A stretch of DNA of 64,000 bases from Synechococcus sp. HJ21-Hayes (GTDB taxonomy: Bacteria > Cyanobacteriota > Cyanobacteriia > PCC-6307 > Cyanobiaceae). Of this stretch, positions 31,047-40,704 are shown piece after piece; position 1 is the first letter of the stretch; the number at the start of each line of letters is the position of its first letter. Below the pieces are notes generated by a model, which made no database searches, was not told the DNA's origin, and saw only the letters and a list, made by a program, of their open reading frames with translations. The translations under genes were made by a program, and so were the position numbers. The DNA is taken from positions 81,366 to 145,365 of the forward strand of contig NZ_JAGQBW010000007.1 of NCBI RefSeq assembly GCF_024345835.1, given 5' to 3'.

Positions 31047-31607
31047 TCAGGCGGCCTGCTCCAGGTCTGGCTGATTGTGGGCCGTGATCGCCCGTTTGGC
31101 CGCCACCAACTCCTCGGTTTTCACCGAGAAGGTGCGATGGAACTTTTCGCTGAGGGTGAGCCAGTAGGAGCGGCCCTCGCTCTGGCGCTTGCGTTCGATG
31201 AAGTTCTGGGCCAGCAGTTCCTTGATGTGGTCGTAGGCGCCGGAGCCGCGCAGCTCCACCAGATCCGATTGGAGGATGCGCTTCTTGAGGGCGATGGTGG
31301 CGAGGGTTCGCAGGGCCGCGGTGGAGAGGTCTACCGGCAGCAGGTTCTGCACCAGATCACCAAGTCCGTCGCGGAGCTGCAGGCTGTAGCGCTGTCCCTC
31401 CTGGCGGATCTCCAGGGCGGTGTCGCGATGGGCGTAGTCGGCCATCAGGGTGATCAGCCCGATCTCCGCCTGGTCGCGGCTCACCGCGGCGATCTCGGCC
31501 AGTTCCCCCAGGGTGAGGGCGCGGCCCTTCAAATAGAGGATGGCCTCCATGCGCGCCGGCAGGGAGAGGGCTGTGCCCTGGGGTTGAATCTCGGCCTGGC
31601 TGGACAT
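31047..31607 (-). CDS. scpB: segregation and condensation protein B
   Basis: ScpB is the kleisin-associated subunit of the SMC-ScpAB chromosome-condensing complex. The 186-residue protein has the two winged-helix domains expected: RMEAILYLKGRALTLGELAE at the start, then LALKKRI-like TIALKKRILQSDLVELRGSG in the second. It lies between ilvA and yggT on the minus strand, with about 30 bases on each side. Confidence 0.92.
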   Translation of the reverse strand: MSSQAEIQPQGTALSLPARMEAILYLKGRALTLGELAEIAAVSRDQAEIGLITLMADYAHRDTALEIRQEGQRYSLQLRDGLGDLVQNLLPVDLSTAALRTLATIALKKRILQSDLVELRGSGAYDHIKELLAQNFIERKRQSEGRSYWLTLSEKFHRTFSVKTEELVAAKRAITAHNQPDLEQAA

Positions 31608-31638
31608 TCAGGTTCTCCAGCTCGGTGTTAAAGGCAAG

Positions 31639-33228
31639 TTATCCCACCCCTACGGCACCGGCCACCTCACCCAGAAACAGCCGGTAGGCCGGGTTCTCCG
31701 TTTCGTTTTCATACTGATAGCCGAGGCCATCGAGGAAGCTCTGCCACTCGCCCAGCTCCGCTGGCGGCACCTGCACGCCCACCACAATGCGGCCCACGTC
31801 CGCCCCGTGGTTGCGGTAGTGAAAGATGCTGATGTTCCAGTTGGGATGCAGGCTGGTGAGGAACCTCATCAGCGCACCCGGCCGTTCGGGGAACTCGAAG
31901 CGATAGAGCAGTTCCTCCCCCTGACTGGCGGCTTCCGCGGCACTGGCGGGCAGGCGCCCCCCCACCATGTGGCGCAGGTGCAGTTTGGCCAACTCGTTGT
32001 TGGAGAGATCCAGGCAGGCAAAGCCGGCGTTCTGCACATCGGTGATCAGCTGCTGCTCATCGGCCGAGCCACTGGTCTGCACACCCACGAAGATGTGGGC
32101 GCGCTTGGGATCGGCCAGGCGATAGCTGAATTCCGTGAGGCTGCGGTTGCCCAGCAGCGTGCAGAAGCGCCGCAGGCTGCCGGTTTCCTCCGGGATTTCC
32201 ACGGCCAACATGGCCTCGCGGTCTTCGCTGATCTCGGTGCGTTCGGCCACAAAGCGCAGCCGATCGAAGTTCATGTTGGCGCCGCAGCTCACGGCTACCA
32301 GCGTTTTGCCGTGCAGCTGTCGCTTGGCGACATCCGCCTTCATGCCAGCCACGGCCAGGGCGCCGGCCGGTTCCAGGATCGAGCGGGTGTCCTCGAACAC
32401 GTCCTTGATGGCCGCACAGATGGCGTCGGTGTCCACGGTCACCATGGCGTCCACGTAGTGCCGAGCCAGTTCGAAGGTCTGGGCACCCACCTGGCGCACG
32501 GCCACGCCATCGGCGAACAGGCCCACCTGCTCCAGCTTCACCCGCTCCCCCAGGGCCAGGGAGCGGGTCATGGCATCGGCATCCACCGGTTCCACGCCGA
32601 TCACTTCCACTTGGGGCCACAGGGTTTTCACGTAGGCCGCGATGCCGGCGATCAGGCCGCCACCGCCCACCGCCACGTAGATGGCATCGGGGGGTTCGGA
32701 GCACTGGCGCAGGATCTCGAGGGCGATGGTGCCCTGCCCGGCGATCACCTCGGGATCGTCAAAGGGATGGATGAAGGTGAGACCTCGCTCCCCGGCCAGC
32801 CGGTAGGCCTCCGTGCAGGCATCGTCGTAGCTGTCGCCGTGCAGCACCACCTCGGCGCCGCGGGCGGCCACGGCCCGTACCTTCATCTCGGGCGTGGTGA
32901 CGGGCATCACGATCACGGCCCGGCAGCCGAGCTTCTGGGCGCCGAGGGCCACCCCCTGGGCATGGTTGCCGGCACTGGCGGCGATCACGCCCCGACCCAG
33001 TTCCTCGGCAGAGAGGCTGGCCATTTTGTTGTAGGCCCCGCGCAGCTTGAAGCTGAACACGGGTTGCAGGTCTTCCCGTTTGAGCAGCACGGTGTTGCCC
33101 AAGCGCCGCGACAGGTTTGGGGCCGGATCCAGGGGGGATTCAATCGCTACGTCGTAGACACGCGCCCGCAGGATGCGCTGGAGCATGTCCGGGCAGGGGG
33201 CAGGGGCCGGGGTGCAGGCATCGGTCAT
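31639..33228 (-). CDS. ilvA: threonine ammonia-lyase, biosynthetic
   Basis: IlvA deaminates threonine to 2-oxobutanoate, the first step to isoleucine. The PLP domain shows VFSFKLRGAYNKM with the Schiff-base lysine, the SAGNHAQG loop and the PLP phosphate loop VGGGGLIAG. The C-terminal 190 residues are two ACT-like domains that bind isoleucine and valine (AVEIPEETGSLRRFCTLLG and FEFPERPGALMRFLTSL). ATG 33228 gives 529 residues. The gene diverges from dxs. Confidence 0.95.
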   Translation of the reverse strand: MTDACTPAPAPCPDMLQRILRARVYDVAIESPLDPAPNLSRRLGNTVLLKREDLQPVFSFKLRGAYNKMASLSAEELGRGVIAASAGNHAQGVALGAQKLGCRAVIVMPVTTPEMKVRAVAARGAEVVLHGDSYDDACTEAYRLAGERGLTFIHPFDDPEVIAGQGTIALEILRQCSEPPDAIYVAVGGGGLIAGIAAYVKTLWPQVEVIGVEPVDADAMTRSLALGERVKLEQVGLFADGVAVRQVGAQTFELARHYVDAMVTVDTDAICAAIKDVFEDTRSILEPAGALAVAGMKADVAKRQLHGKTLVAVSCGANMNFDRLRFVAERTEISEDREAMLAVEIPEETGSLRRFCTLLGNRSLTEFSYRLADPKRAHIFVGVQTSGSADEQQLITDVQNAGFACLDLSNNELAKLHLRHMVGGRLPASAAEAASQGEELLYRFEFPERPGALMRFLTSLHPNWNISIFHYRNHGADVGRIVVGVQVPPAELGEWQSFLDGLGYQYENETENPAYRLFLGEVAGAVGVG

Positions 33229-33349
33229 CCCCACAGTGTGACAAGCCTCTGAAGCTGGCCGTTCCAGGGGCTGGTCACGGTGCTTTTTCACGCCAACGCC
33301 CGGGCTGGAACACGTAGATTGCCTCTCATTAAGGCGCAGGACATAGGGC

Positions 33350-35257
33350 ATGCATCTCAGCGAGCTGAATCATCCGAATCAGCTGCATGGCCTGAGCACC
33401 GCTGAGCTCGAGGGCATCGCTCGCCAGATCCGCGAGCGTCACCTGGAGGTTGTGAGCACCAGTGGCGGCCATTTGGGGCCCGGCCTTGGGGTGGTGGAAC
33501 TCACCCTCGCCCTCTACCAGACCCTGGATCTCGACCGCGATCGCATCGTGTGGGATGTAGGCCACCAGGCCTATCCCCACAAGCTGATCACCGGCCGTTA
33601 CAACACCTTCCACACCCTTCGCCAGAAGGACGGCGTTGCCGGCTACCTCAAGCGTTGCGAGAGCAGCTTTGACCACTTCGGTGCCGGCCATGCCAGCACC
33701 TCCATTTCCGCTGCCCTGGGCATGGCCCTGGCCCGCGACCAGCGGGGTGACGACTTCAAATGTGTGGCCGTGATCGGCGATGGCTCCTTGACGGGGGGGA
33801 TGGCCCTGGAGGCCATCAACCACGCCGGCCACCTGCCCAAAACCCGGCTGCTTGTGGTGCTGAACGACAACGACATGTCGATCAGTCCGCCAGTGGGGGC
33901 CCTCTCGACGCACCTCAACCGGATGCGCCACAGCAAGCCCCTGCAGTTCCTGCAGGACAACGCTGAGGAGGCGATCAAACACCTGCCGTTCCTGCACGGT
34001 GAGCTGCCCACCGAGCTCAAGAACCTCAAAGAGAGCATGAAGCGCTTGGCGGTGCCCAAGCTTGGGGCGGTGTTTGAAGAGCTGGGCTTCACCTACATGG
34101 GCCCGGTGGATGGCCATGACATCGCCGGCATGGTGAAGGTGTTCCAGCAGGCCCACGAGCACGAGGGGCCGGTGCTGGTGCACGTGGCCACCACCAAGGG
34201 CAAGGGCTATGCCTATGCCGAGGCCGATCAAGTTGGCTACCACGCCCAGAGCGCCTTCGACCTGGCCACCGGCAAGGCCTACCCCTCCAGCAAGCCCAAA
34301 CCCCCGGGCTACAGCAAGGTATTTGGCCAGACCCTGATCAAGATCTGTGAGCAAGATCCCCGGGTGGTGGGCATCACCGCCGCCATGGCCACTGGTACGG
34401 GCCTGGATCTGCTGGAGAAGGCGAGGCCCCATCAGTATTTCGATGTGGGCATCGCCGAACAACATGCCGTGACCATGGCCGCCGGTATGGCCTGTGAGGG
34501 CCTGCGGCCGGTGTGCGCGATCTACAGCACCTTCCTGCAGCGCGCCTACGACCAGCTCATCCACGACGTGGGCATTCAGAACCTGCCCGTGACCTTCGTG
34601 CTCGACAGGGCCGGAATCGTGGGGGCCGATGGCCCCACCCACCAGGGTCAATACGACATCAGTTACTTGCGCTGTGTTCCCAACTTCACGGTGATGGCGC
34701 CCAAGGATGAGGCGGAACTGCAACGCATGCTGGTGACCTCCCTCCAGCACAACGGCCCCTGCGCCCTGCGCATTCCCCGCGGTGAAGGTGAGGGCGTTCC
34801 CTTGATGGAGGAGGGCTGGGAGCCCCTGGAGATCGGCCGCGGGGAACTGCTCGCCGATGGGGACGACCTGCTGATCGTGGCCTACGGCGCCATGGTTGGC
34901 CCCGCCATGGCCACCGCCGGACTGCTCCAAGAGCAGGGCGTTCGGGCTGCGGTGATCAATGCCCGCTTCCTGCGCCCCCTCGATGAGGCGCTGATCCTGC
35001 CGATGGCCAAGCGCATCGGCAAGGTGGTGACCATGGAGGAGGGATGCCTCGCGGGTGGTTTCGGTGCCGCCGTGGTGGAAACCCTCAACGACCACGACGT
35101 GCTCGTGCCCGTGTATCGCATCGGCATTCCCGATGTGCTGGTGGACCACGCCACCCCAGACCAGAGCAAGCAGGCGCTGGGCCTCACCCCGCCCCAGATG
35201 ACCGACAGCATCCTCAACCGCTTTGGTTCCCTCAAGCGCCAGCCGGTGGGTGTCTGA
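33350..35257 (+). CDS. dxs: 1-deoxy-D-xylulose-5-phosphate synthase
   Basis: Dxs condenses pyruvate and glyceraldehyde 3-phosphate, the entry to the MEP isoprenoid pathway that feeds carotenoids, phytol and quinones. The 635-residue enzyme has the thiamine-diphosphate motif [18 protein letters not shown] through [20 protein letters not shown] near the start and the catalytic [19 protein letters not shown]. An FAD-dependent enzyme overlaps its end by eight bases. Confidence 0.96.
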   Translation: MHLSELNHPNQLHGLSTAELEGIARQIRERHLEVVSTSGGHLGPGLGVVELTLALYQTLDLDRDRIVWDVGHQAYPHKLITGRYNTFHTLRQKDGVAGYLKRCESSFDHFGAGHASTSISAALGMALARDQRGDDFKCVAVIGDGSLTGGMALEAINHAGHLPKTRLLVVLNDNDMSISPPVGALSTHLNRMRHSKPLQFLQDNAEEAIKHLPFLHGELPTELKNLKESMKRLAVPKLGAVFEELGFTYMGPVDGHDIAGMVKVFQQAHEHEGPVLVHVATTKGKGYAYAEADQVGYHAQSAFDLATGKAYPSSKPKPPGYSKVFGQTLIKICEQDPRVVGITAAMATGTGLDLLEKARPHQYFDVGIAEQHAVTMAAGMACEGLRPVCAIYSTFLQRAYDQLIHDVGIQNLPVTFVLDRAGIVGADGPTHQGQYDISYLRCVPNFTVMAPKDEAELQRMLVTSLQHNGPCALRIPRGEGEGVPLMEEGWEPLEIGRGELLADGDDLLIVAYGAMVGPAMATAGLLQEQGVRAAVINARFLRPLDEALILPMAKRIGKVVTMEEGCLAGGFGAAVVETLNDHDVLVPVYRIGIPDVLVDHATPDQSKQALGLTPPQMTDSILNRFGSLKRQPVGV

Positions 35258-36467
35258 ACGCGAGGGCCTTGCCCCAGCTTGTGTGGATGTGCTGATCGCT
35301 GGTGCCGGCCCGGCCGGTGCCGAGTTGGCCAGGCTGTTGGCTGAGGCCGGCACCTCCGTGCTGCTGGTGGATCCCCTCACCGATCTGCGCCGGGCCGCCT
35401 TCAGCAGTGCCGCGCTTCCCCTGGCCGCCGTGGAGCACTTCGGGCTACCCGCCTCGGTGGTGGCCAGCCAATGGAGCCGCTGGTTGCTGTTGGGTCCTGG
35501 CCTGCAGCGGCGTGAATGGAGTTCCAGCCAACAGCAACCCCTCGGCGCCGTGTTGGATTTCGGCAGCCTGCGCCAGTGGCTGGCCGACCAGGCGGTTGCC
35601 GCTGGCGTCCAGGTGCAGCTGGGTTGGCGGGCTGAGCGCATGGAGCCGGTGGCCGAGGGCATCCGTACCCAACTGCGATCGGTGACGGGTGAACGCCGCT
35701 GGGTGCAGAGCCAATGGCTGGTGGACGCCACGGGCCAGCAGCGGGCCTTGCTGGGTGACCCCTCCCCAGCCCACGGGCCCCTGGTGCGTGGGGTGGGCGT
35801 GGAGTGGTTGCTGCAGGTGGATCCGGAGCAGTGGCAGCCCTGGGCCGATCGCCTCAGTTTTCTGATGGGCAGTACCTGGGTTCCCCAGGGCTACGGCTGG
35901 GTGTTCCCGATGCAGCCCGGTGTGTTGAAGCTGGGGGTATGCCGGCTTCTGGATCCGGATCGGTCCCAGCCGGCCCTGAATCCTCTCCTGGCTGGGCTGC
36001 TGCAACGGCTTGGGCTCAGCCAGGCTCAGGTGCTCGATCGCCACGGTGGGCTGATTCGCAGCACGGTTCGGCGGCGGGAGCCCCACCAGCGGGGCCGCCT
36101 GCTGGGCCTTGGGGATGCCGTGAGCACGGCGAATCTGCTGGGGGGCGAGGGTATTCGCCACGCCATGGCCAGTAGCCGGGTGTTGGCGCCCCTGCTGCTG
36201 AAGGCTTTGCAGGGAAGCCCCCTTGCCCTACGGCGCTATCCGCGCGCGCTGCGTCGCACGCTGGGCTGGCGTTGGACCCTGAGCGGGCGGCTGGCGCGGC
36301 GCACCTGGCTTGGGTTGCGCGATGCCAGGGCAGACCATCGCCTCGAGCAACTGCTCACTGGGCTTCACTCCCAGGCTTCCGCGGAAGATCTCTCCGCCTT
36401 GCTGTTCCACTACCGTTTCGAGCGTTACGGCCTGCGGGTGTTGCCTTACCTACTGGGGTGGCATTGA
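35250..36467 (+). CDS. NAD(P)/FAD-dependent oxidoreductase, geranylgeranyl-reductase/cyclase-like
   Basis: The N-terminal Rossmann motif [20 protein letters not shown] and the second FAD motif [28 protein letters not shown] place it in the geranylgeranyl-reductase/lycopene-cyclase/flavin-monooxygenase superfamily. Its GTG start lies eight bases inside the end of dxs, so an isoprenoid substrate is plausible, but this is inference from position. Length 405 residues. It is not clearly CrtL or ChlP. Confidence 0.75.
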   Translation: MSEREGLAPACVDVLIAGAGPAGAELARLLAEAGTSVLLVDPLTDLRRAAFSSAALPLAAVEHFGLPASVVASQWSRWLLLGPGLQRREWSSSQQQPLGAVLDFGSLRQWLADQAVAAGVQVQLGWRAERMEPVAEGIRTQLRSVTGERRWVQSQWLVDATGQQRALLGDPSPAHGPLVRGVGVEWLLQVDPEQWQPWADRLSFLMGSTWVPQGYGWVFPMQPGVLKLGVCRLLDPDRSQPALNPLLAGLLQRLGLSQAQVLDRHGGLIRSTVRRREPHQRGRLLGLGDAVSTANLLGGEGIRHAMASSRVLAPLLLKALQGSPLALRRYPRALRRTLGWRWTLSGRLARRTWLGLRDARADHRLEQLLTGLHSQASAEDLSALLFHYRFERYGLRVLPYLLGWH

Positions 36468-36508
36468 ACCTGGGCGCGTTCCACAACCAGGGGTTTGACG
36501 CACAACAA

Positions 36509-36530
36509 AGCAGGCCCATGGGGGCCTGCT
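36509..36530 (-). terminator. hairpin terminator after psaK
   Basis: Nine-base arms AGCAGGCCC and GGGCCTGCT around a 4-base loop; on the minus strand the stem is followed by CTTTGTTGT. It lies between the stop of the FAD enzyme gene and the psaK stop and may serve both. Confidence 0.7.
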
Positions 36531-36570
36531 GGGCTGGGTGAGCGGCCGAAGCCTTCTGCCTAGAGAGGGT

Positions 36571-36828
36571 TCAGACCACACCGCGGGCGGCCAGGCCCAG
36601 GATGGCGCCGATGCCGAAGATGTGGCCCAGGGAGGTGGTGGCCAGGAGGGAGGCGTGGCTCATGCCGCCGAACATCGCGGCGTTCGGCAGCTGGGCGCCT
36701 TCGTTGGGGTACTTGATGGTGGCTTTGCCGATGCCGATGGCGATCACGTTGCAGATGATCATCACCAGCGCCACCTTGGGCGACCAGGAGAGGGAAGCGG
36801 GGGCGATGGCCAGCAGGGGAGCGATCAT
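36571..36828 (-). CDS. psaK: photosystem I reaction centre subunit PsaK
   Basis: An 85-residue, two-span protein with the PsaK signature ATIKYPNEGAQLPNA followed by SLLATTSLGHIFGIGAILGL. PsaK sits at the edge of photosystem I and binds antenna chlorophyll. It has its own hairpin downstream. Confidence 0.93.
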   Translation of the reverse strand: MIAPLLAIAPASLSWSPKVALVMIICNVIAIGIGKATIKYPNEGAQLPNAAMFGGMSHASLLATTSLGHIFGIGAILGLAARGVV

Positions 36829-36884
36829 CGAATTCTTGGCGACGCTTCATCTTCCGAGCAGAGCTCGCCTAGGACCACCTGCGC

Positions 36885-37988
36885 TTAAGACTTGTTCATT
36901 GCCTCCTGACGCCACTGCTGCACCGCGCCGATGCGCTTGAGCTCGGTGATGGCCCGGTTGATGCGATCCGCTGTGGCCTCATCGAGGCGGGGGGAGAGGG
37001 CGAAGGCCTGGGATTCGGGCATCAGCCCCTGCAACACCAGTTCAAGGCGGCGATCCTTGCTGGTCGCAAGGGCGTATTGCAGTTGCAGATCGTCCGCCAG
37101 CACAGCATCCACGCGCCCACTCAGGAGCAGCTGGGGCGCTGCCTTGGCGTTCGCCAGGGGGATCAGTTGGACCTGACTGTCCAGCGATCGGCTATTGAGG
37201 TTTTTGAGGATGGCCTCGCTCACGCTGCCGGGCCTCACGGCCACCCGCTGGCCTTCCAGATCGCCAAGGTTGCGGATCGGGCGGCTGCCCACGGAGCGGG
37301 GTTGCTGCACCACGTTCACGGTGATGGCTCCCACCAGCAGCGAAGCGGTCACGATGCGAATCAGGTAGCTGACCAGCACCAGGGCATGGCCACGGGTGGT
37401 GTCGGCAATGGTGTTCGTTCCGGGCCCGGTGGCCAGGATCTGAAAGATCTTGGCGTAGGTGCGGCGGCGCCCCTGGCTTGCGATGGCGTTGCCCTGCCCA
37501 TGCCCCTCACAGATGCACAGCAGACAGGAGACCAGCGCGATGGCCAGGAGGTAGCCCCCCAGCAGTTGCAGCAGGTCGGGGGCGAGCAGGGCGCGCACGG
37601 ATGCTTGGCCCGCCTCCAGCCGGTTGCGCTTCACCATCACGGCCAGTCCCATCTCCTGGAACGGCACCGCAAAGCGGTAAATGCCCACCCGGTCGGGCGA
37701 CACGTTGAGGCAACTCACGGCCACATCCAGCTGGCCCGCCTGGGTGTCCGCCAGCAGCGCAGCGGCGGTGGCCCTGCCCTCCAGCACGTAGGGAAGATCG
37801 CTGCGCACCGCCACGGTGTTCCACAGATCCACGGCGAGGCCCTGCCAGTTGCCCTCGGCGCGGGAGGAACAGGGTTGGGCCCCTTCCAGCACACCCACTC
37901 GCAGCACCGGCGCAAGCGGCGCGGCCGCCACCGGGGCCGTGAGCAGCAGCGCCAGGGGAAGCAACCAGCCAGGACGCAGCCGGTTCAT
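36885..37988 (-). CDS. ionotropic glutamate receptor-like channel / substrate-binding membrane protein
   Basis: The 367-residue protein has a signal peptide (1-23), a first binding lobe (about 26-125), a membrane span (137-160), a pore-like re-entrant segment (about 178-196), a second span (203-227) and the second binding lobe (235-360). This order, a periplasmic amino-acid-binding fold split by a pore, is that of bacterial GluR0. The segment where GluR0 has a potassium filter reads ATGPGTNTIAD instead of TVGYG. ATG 37988 overlaps the upstream DUF3593 stop. Ligand and ion selectivity are unknown. Confidence 0.7.
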   Translation of the reverse strand: MNRLRPGWLLPLALLLTAPVAAAPLAPVLRVGVLEGAQPCSSRAEGNWQGLAVDLWNTVAVRSDLPYVLEGRATAAALLADTQAGQLDVAVSCLNVSPDRVGIYRFAVPFQEMGLAVMVKRNRLEAGQASVRALLAPDLLQLLGGYLLAIALVSCLLCICEGHGQGNAIASQGRRRTYAKIFQILATGPGTNTIADTTRGHALVLVSYLIRIVTASLLVGAITVNVVQQPRSVGSRPIRNLGDLEGQRVAVRPGSVSEAILKNLNSRSLDSQVQLIPLANAKAAPQLLLSGRVDAVLADDLQLQYALATSKDRRLELVLQGLMPESQAFALSPRLDEATADRINRAITELKRIGAVQQWRQEAMNKS

Positions 37989-38314
37989 TCGCTTGGTTCC
38001 TCTTGCCTGGTGGCCATCCCGCTGAAGCCCAGCAAGACCAGCAGATTGCTCACGGTGAGCAGCGATTCGGCGCCGCCATGCAGTGCATCCACATCGGCCA
38101 GCTGGCGCCCGTATTGGGCCTCCGCCACCAGGGCCGCTGCAATGGTGACAGCCACAAACAGCAGGGTGACACCAAAGCCGATTAGGGCCAGCCGGGGGAA
38201 GCGCCCACTCTTCCAGCCCCACCACAGGAAGGCCAGATAGGGGAAGAGGGACAGGGCAAAGAGGGGGGCTGGATCGAAGCTGGCGAGGTGCAGCAGCAAG
38301 GCAGTCACCGTCAT
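37985..38314 (-). CDS. DUF3593 membrane protein
   Basis: A 109-residue protein with three hydrophobic spans and the family phrases ALSLFPYLAFLWWGWKSG, FPRLALIGFGVTLLFVAVTI and DVDALHGGAESLLTVSNLLVL. DUF3593 proteins occur in cyanobacteria and plastids next to DUF2499/Ycf49-like genes, as here; function is unknown. Both ends overlap neighbouring genes by four bases. Confidence 0.82.
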   Translation of the reverse strand: MTVTALLLHLASFDPAPLFALSLFPYLAFLWWGWKSGRFPRLALIGFGVTLLFVAVTIAAALVAEAQYGRQLADVDALHGGAESLLTVSNLLVLLGFSGMATRQEEPSE

Positions 38315-38613
38315 GGCTGCAGCCGGCTCTGGCGGTAGATGTTCCAGGCGGCAACGGCCATGGCCCCGTTGCCGATGGCGGTGGTTCCGGCCTGCAGCAC
38401 CACCAAGCCCTTCAGTTCAGCGGCGTTGTCGAACAGATGCCAGGTGCAGGCCGCCATGGCACTCACCAGCGCCGGCACCATGGCCAGGGCCAGCCAGGTC
38501 CAGGCCCGTTCACCCCGGCTCAGCCCCCAGCGCTGGATGGCGAGCATGGCCAGCACCCATTCCAGGACGGATGCAACATGGATCCACCAGGTGGGCAGGG
38601 AAAGGGCGTGCAT
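38311..38613 (-). CDS. Ycf49-like DUF2499 membrane protein
   Basis: A 100-residue membrane protein starting MHALSLPTWWIHVASVLEWV and containing MVPALVSAMAACTWHLFDN, the conserved DUF2499 (Ycf49-like) core. It is the first gene of a three-gene overlapping operon with the DUF3593 gene and the receptor-like channel gene. Function is unknown, but conservation with plastids suggests a thylakoid role. Confidence 0.84.
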   Translation of the reverse strand: MHALSLPTWWIHVASVLEWVLAMLAIQRWGLSRGERAWTWLALAMVPALVSAMAACTWHLFDNAAELKGLVVLQAGTTAIGNGAMAVAAWNIYRQSRLQP

Positions 38614-38702
38614 GGGTGGGTTCTAGCGGCTGAGCCCCCCTTTTGCTCGACGCGCTGTGGCCGCTGAATGGCTCGAACACGGTGTTCAGCACCTGGATTG
38701 CG

Positions 38703-38795
38703 CTAGGGACTGGGCCGCCCAGGGCGCATGATGGAGCCGGAGCGGCATTTCACGATGACGTTGCCTTCGGGCAGGGGCTCAGGGTGGTGGTTCAT
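38703..38795 (-). CDS. possible 30-residue peptide
   Basis: The frame MNHHPEPLPEGNVIVKCRSG ending IMRPGRPSP is preceded by AGGG eight bases before the ATG. It sits in a 200-base gap between the Ycf49-like and DOMON-like genes. No family is recognised and no membrane span is present; it could be chance. Confidence 0.3.
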   Translation of the reverse strand: MNHHPEPLPEGNVIVKCRSGSIMRPGRPSP

Positions 38796-38821
38796 CCGGA
38801 GCCCTTCCAGGTTTTCTCCTC

Positions 38822-39367
38822 TTATCGCCACAGCGCCGCGATGAAGCTGTCGCGGCGGTGGAAGTCGGGCTCGCTGCCGGTGTGCTGCAGGGCCCAATAG
38901 CTGCAATCACCATGGCGTTGCTCCAGGACGGCCGTGAGCGAGAGCTCCAGGGCCGCTTCAGTCGGCACCAGCGTGCTGAGGTTCAGCTCCACAGCGAGGC
39001 TCAGGGCATCCCCCTCCTGCTGGCGTGCAACCGGGAGAGCCGAGCAGCGCGGTTCGGGCCGGAGGCCAGTGCGGTAGCCATCGAGGCGGTAGAGGTTCCA
39101 GTGGCCCGCTGGCGACAGGTTCAGTTCCCAGTAGCCCTCGCTGCCGGCCACGCCCACGAAGGCCTCGAAGCAGGTGGATTGCCAGAGCTCATCGCGGCGT
39201 TGTGGCGTGGGGCTGGGCAGGGGGAGCTTCAGGCCCTCGAGGTTGCCGCACAACCGGTAGTGGATGCGCAGGTGGCCCTGCTCCAGGCTGTAGGCACCGT
39301 CCAGCACGAGGCCGGCCAGGGCCGGATCCGGATCGAAGGGCTGCAGGCGAAAAGGCACGGTGGGCAT
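38822..39367 (-). CDS. DOMON-like domain protein
   Basis: A 181-residue beta-rich protein with the DOMON-like pattern: DELWQSTCFEAFVGVAGSEG followed by YWELNLSPAGHWNLYRLDGYR. DOMON folds bind haem or sugars in other proteins. There is no signal peptide, so it is probably cytoplasmic. It ends the minus-strand pair with the kinase-like gene nine bases upstream. Confidence 0.75.
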   Translation of the reverse strand: MPTVPFRLQPFDPDPALAGLVLDGAYSLEQGHLRIHYRLCGNLEGLKLPLPSPTPQRRDELWQSTCFEAFVGVAGSEGYWELNLSPAGHWNLYRLDGYRTGLRPEPRCSALPVARQQEGDALSLAVELNLSTLVPTEAALELSLTAVLEQRHGDCSYWALQHTGSEPDFHRRDSFIAALWR

Positions 39368-39376
39368 GGGGGAGCC

Positions 39377-40510
39377 TCAGGCCACCACGGCCTGCTGCCG
39401 CAGCCGCTGCACCAGGGCCCGCAGCTCGGCCTCCTGGGCCTCGATGCTCTCGGTGAGGCGGAACTGCACCAGGGCCCGGTTGAGGTTGTGCTCTGGATAG
39501 CTGGCCTTGAAGTAGGTGCTGCCGGCCAGGTAGTCGCTGAAGAAGCGCAGGCCAAGCTCAAAGCTGATCAAGCGGGCTGCATCCACGATGTAGGTGATGT
39601 CGGCATCGCTGAGAAAGCTGTTGGCAACAGAGAAGTAGCCCTCCAGGATTTCTGCGGCCAGGCCGGCATCGAAGTTCACCGCTGCGAGGTCTGTGCTGTC
39701 TTCGCCAGCTCGATTGCAGCAGGAGCGCAGGCAGTCGCCGATGTCGTAGTGGATCAGGCCCGGTTTCACGGTGTCCAGATCCACCAGGCCCACGGCCTGG
39801 CCGCTGGTTCCATCGAGCATCACGTTGTTGATCTTCGGATCACCGTGGATGGGCCGAAGCTTCAGCTCGCCGCGGGCCCTGGCGTTTTCGAGCACGGAGG
39901 CGAAGGCCTCGCGGTTGCGGATGAAGGCGATGCAGTGGTCGGTGCGCTCGCAGCGCTCCAGCTCGCTGCGCACCAGGGCCTGGCGGTAGTGCTCGAGATA
40001 GAGCGGTGTGATGTGGAAGCCCTCGAGGGTGTCGGCCAGCTGCTCGGTGGGCAGATCGCTGATCAGCAGGTGGAACATCCCCAGGCCGAACCCCAGTTCG
40101 TGGGCCTGTTCGGGGCCCTCGATCACGTCCACGCTGCGAGCTTCAGCGATGAAGCTGATGGTGCGCCAGAAACCGCCCTGGCTGCAGGCGTAGAGGGGGG
40201 CATTCCCGTGGCGGGTGGTGATCACCTCCGGCAGCTCCCAGCGGCGACCTTCTAGGGCGGGCAGGGGCTGGTGCAGCCGCGCCCGCACGTGGGTGCCCAG
40301 GGTGATCAGGTTTTGCATCACCAGTTGGGGCTGGCGGAACACCTGGGTGTTGATGCGCTGCAGCACCGTGGGGAGCCCGCCCGCGCGCACCAGATAGGTG
40401 TCGTTCACGTTGCCGCTGCCGAGGGGCGTGATCGACTCAATGGTGTCGGGGGCGTGGAAGGCCGCCGCCACGGCCTGGAGATGGTGGCTGTCGTGGCCCC
40501 TGGCCTGCAT
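39377..40510 (-). CDS. APH/choline-kinase-type phosphotransferase
   Basis: A 377-residue kinase-fold protein: ITPLGSGNVNDTYLV nucleotide loop, catalytic loop RPIHGDPKINNVM and metal site VGLVDLDTVKPG. It resembles the aminoglycoside-phosphotransferase superfamily members that phosphorylate sugars such as N-acetylhexosamines in bacteria. The true substrate is unknown, and it should not be read as a resistance gene. ATG 40510 is preferred over an upstream extension. Confidence 0.8.
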   Translation of the reverse strand: MQARGHDSHHLQAVAAAFHAPDTIESITPLGSGNVNDTYLVRAGGLPTVLQRINTQVFRQPQLVMQNLITLGTHVRARLHQPLPALEGRRWELPEVITTRHGNAPLYACSQGGFWRTISFIAEARSVDVIEGPEQAHELGFGLGMFHLLISDLPTEQLADTLEGFHITPLYLEHYRQALVRSELERCERTDHCIAFIRNREAFASVLENARARGELKLRPIHGDPKINNVMLDGTSGQAVGLVDLDTVKPGLIHYDIGDCLRSCCNRAGEDSTDLAAVNFDAGLAAEILEGYFSVANSFLSDADITYIVDAARLISFELGLRFFSDYLAGSTYFKASYPEHNLNRALVQFRLTESIEAQEAELRALVQRLRQQAVVA

Positions 40511-40704
40511 CACGGCTGCACGGATCCGGCTGGTGTCGCAGCGTTGCACGCATGAGAAGACTTTTGAGCCCCGCGGTGCCAGCGCGCCCACAGGCCAAAC
40601 GTCTCAGCAGGTGGTAGGGTGAGACAGATTCAAAGAGTTCTCTTTAGCAAGCTCACCACTTTCTCCAGAGCTGCCTTCGAGTCGGTTCATAGTCTTTCTG
40701 GTTC
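40511..40704 (+). promoter_or_regulatory. leader region of the RRM protein gene
   Basis: The 194 bases before the RRM gene hold a possible -10 element (TAGGGT near 40615) that would give a leader of about 80 bases. A symmetric AAAGAG-TT-CTCTTT sits at 40632-40645. Long leaders are usual for cold-induced cyanobacterial RNA-binding protein genes. The assignment is tentative. Confidence 0.3.

Noticed and set aside
39377..40510. antibiotic-resistance phosphotransferase
   Set aside because: Only the general APH/choline-kinase fold is visible; the context and family breadth point to a metabolic kinase.
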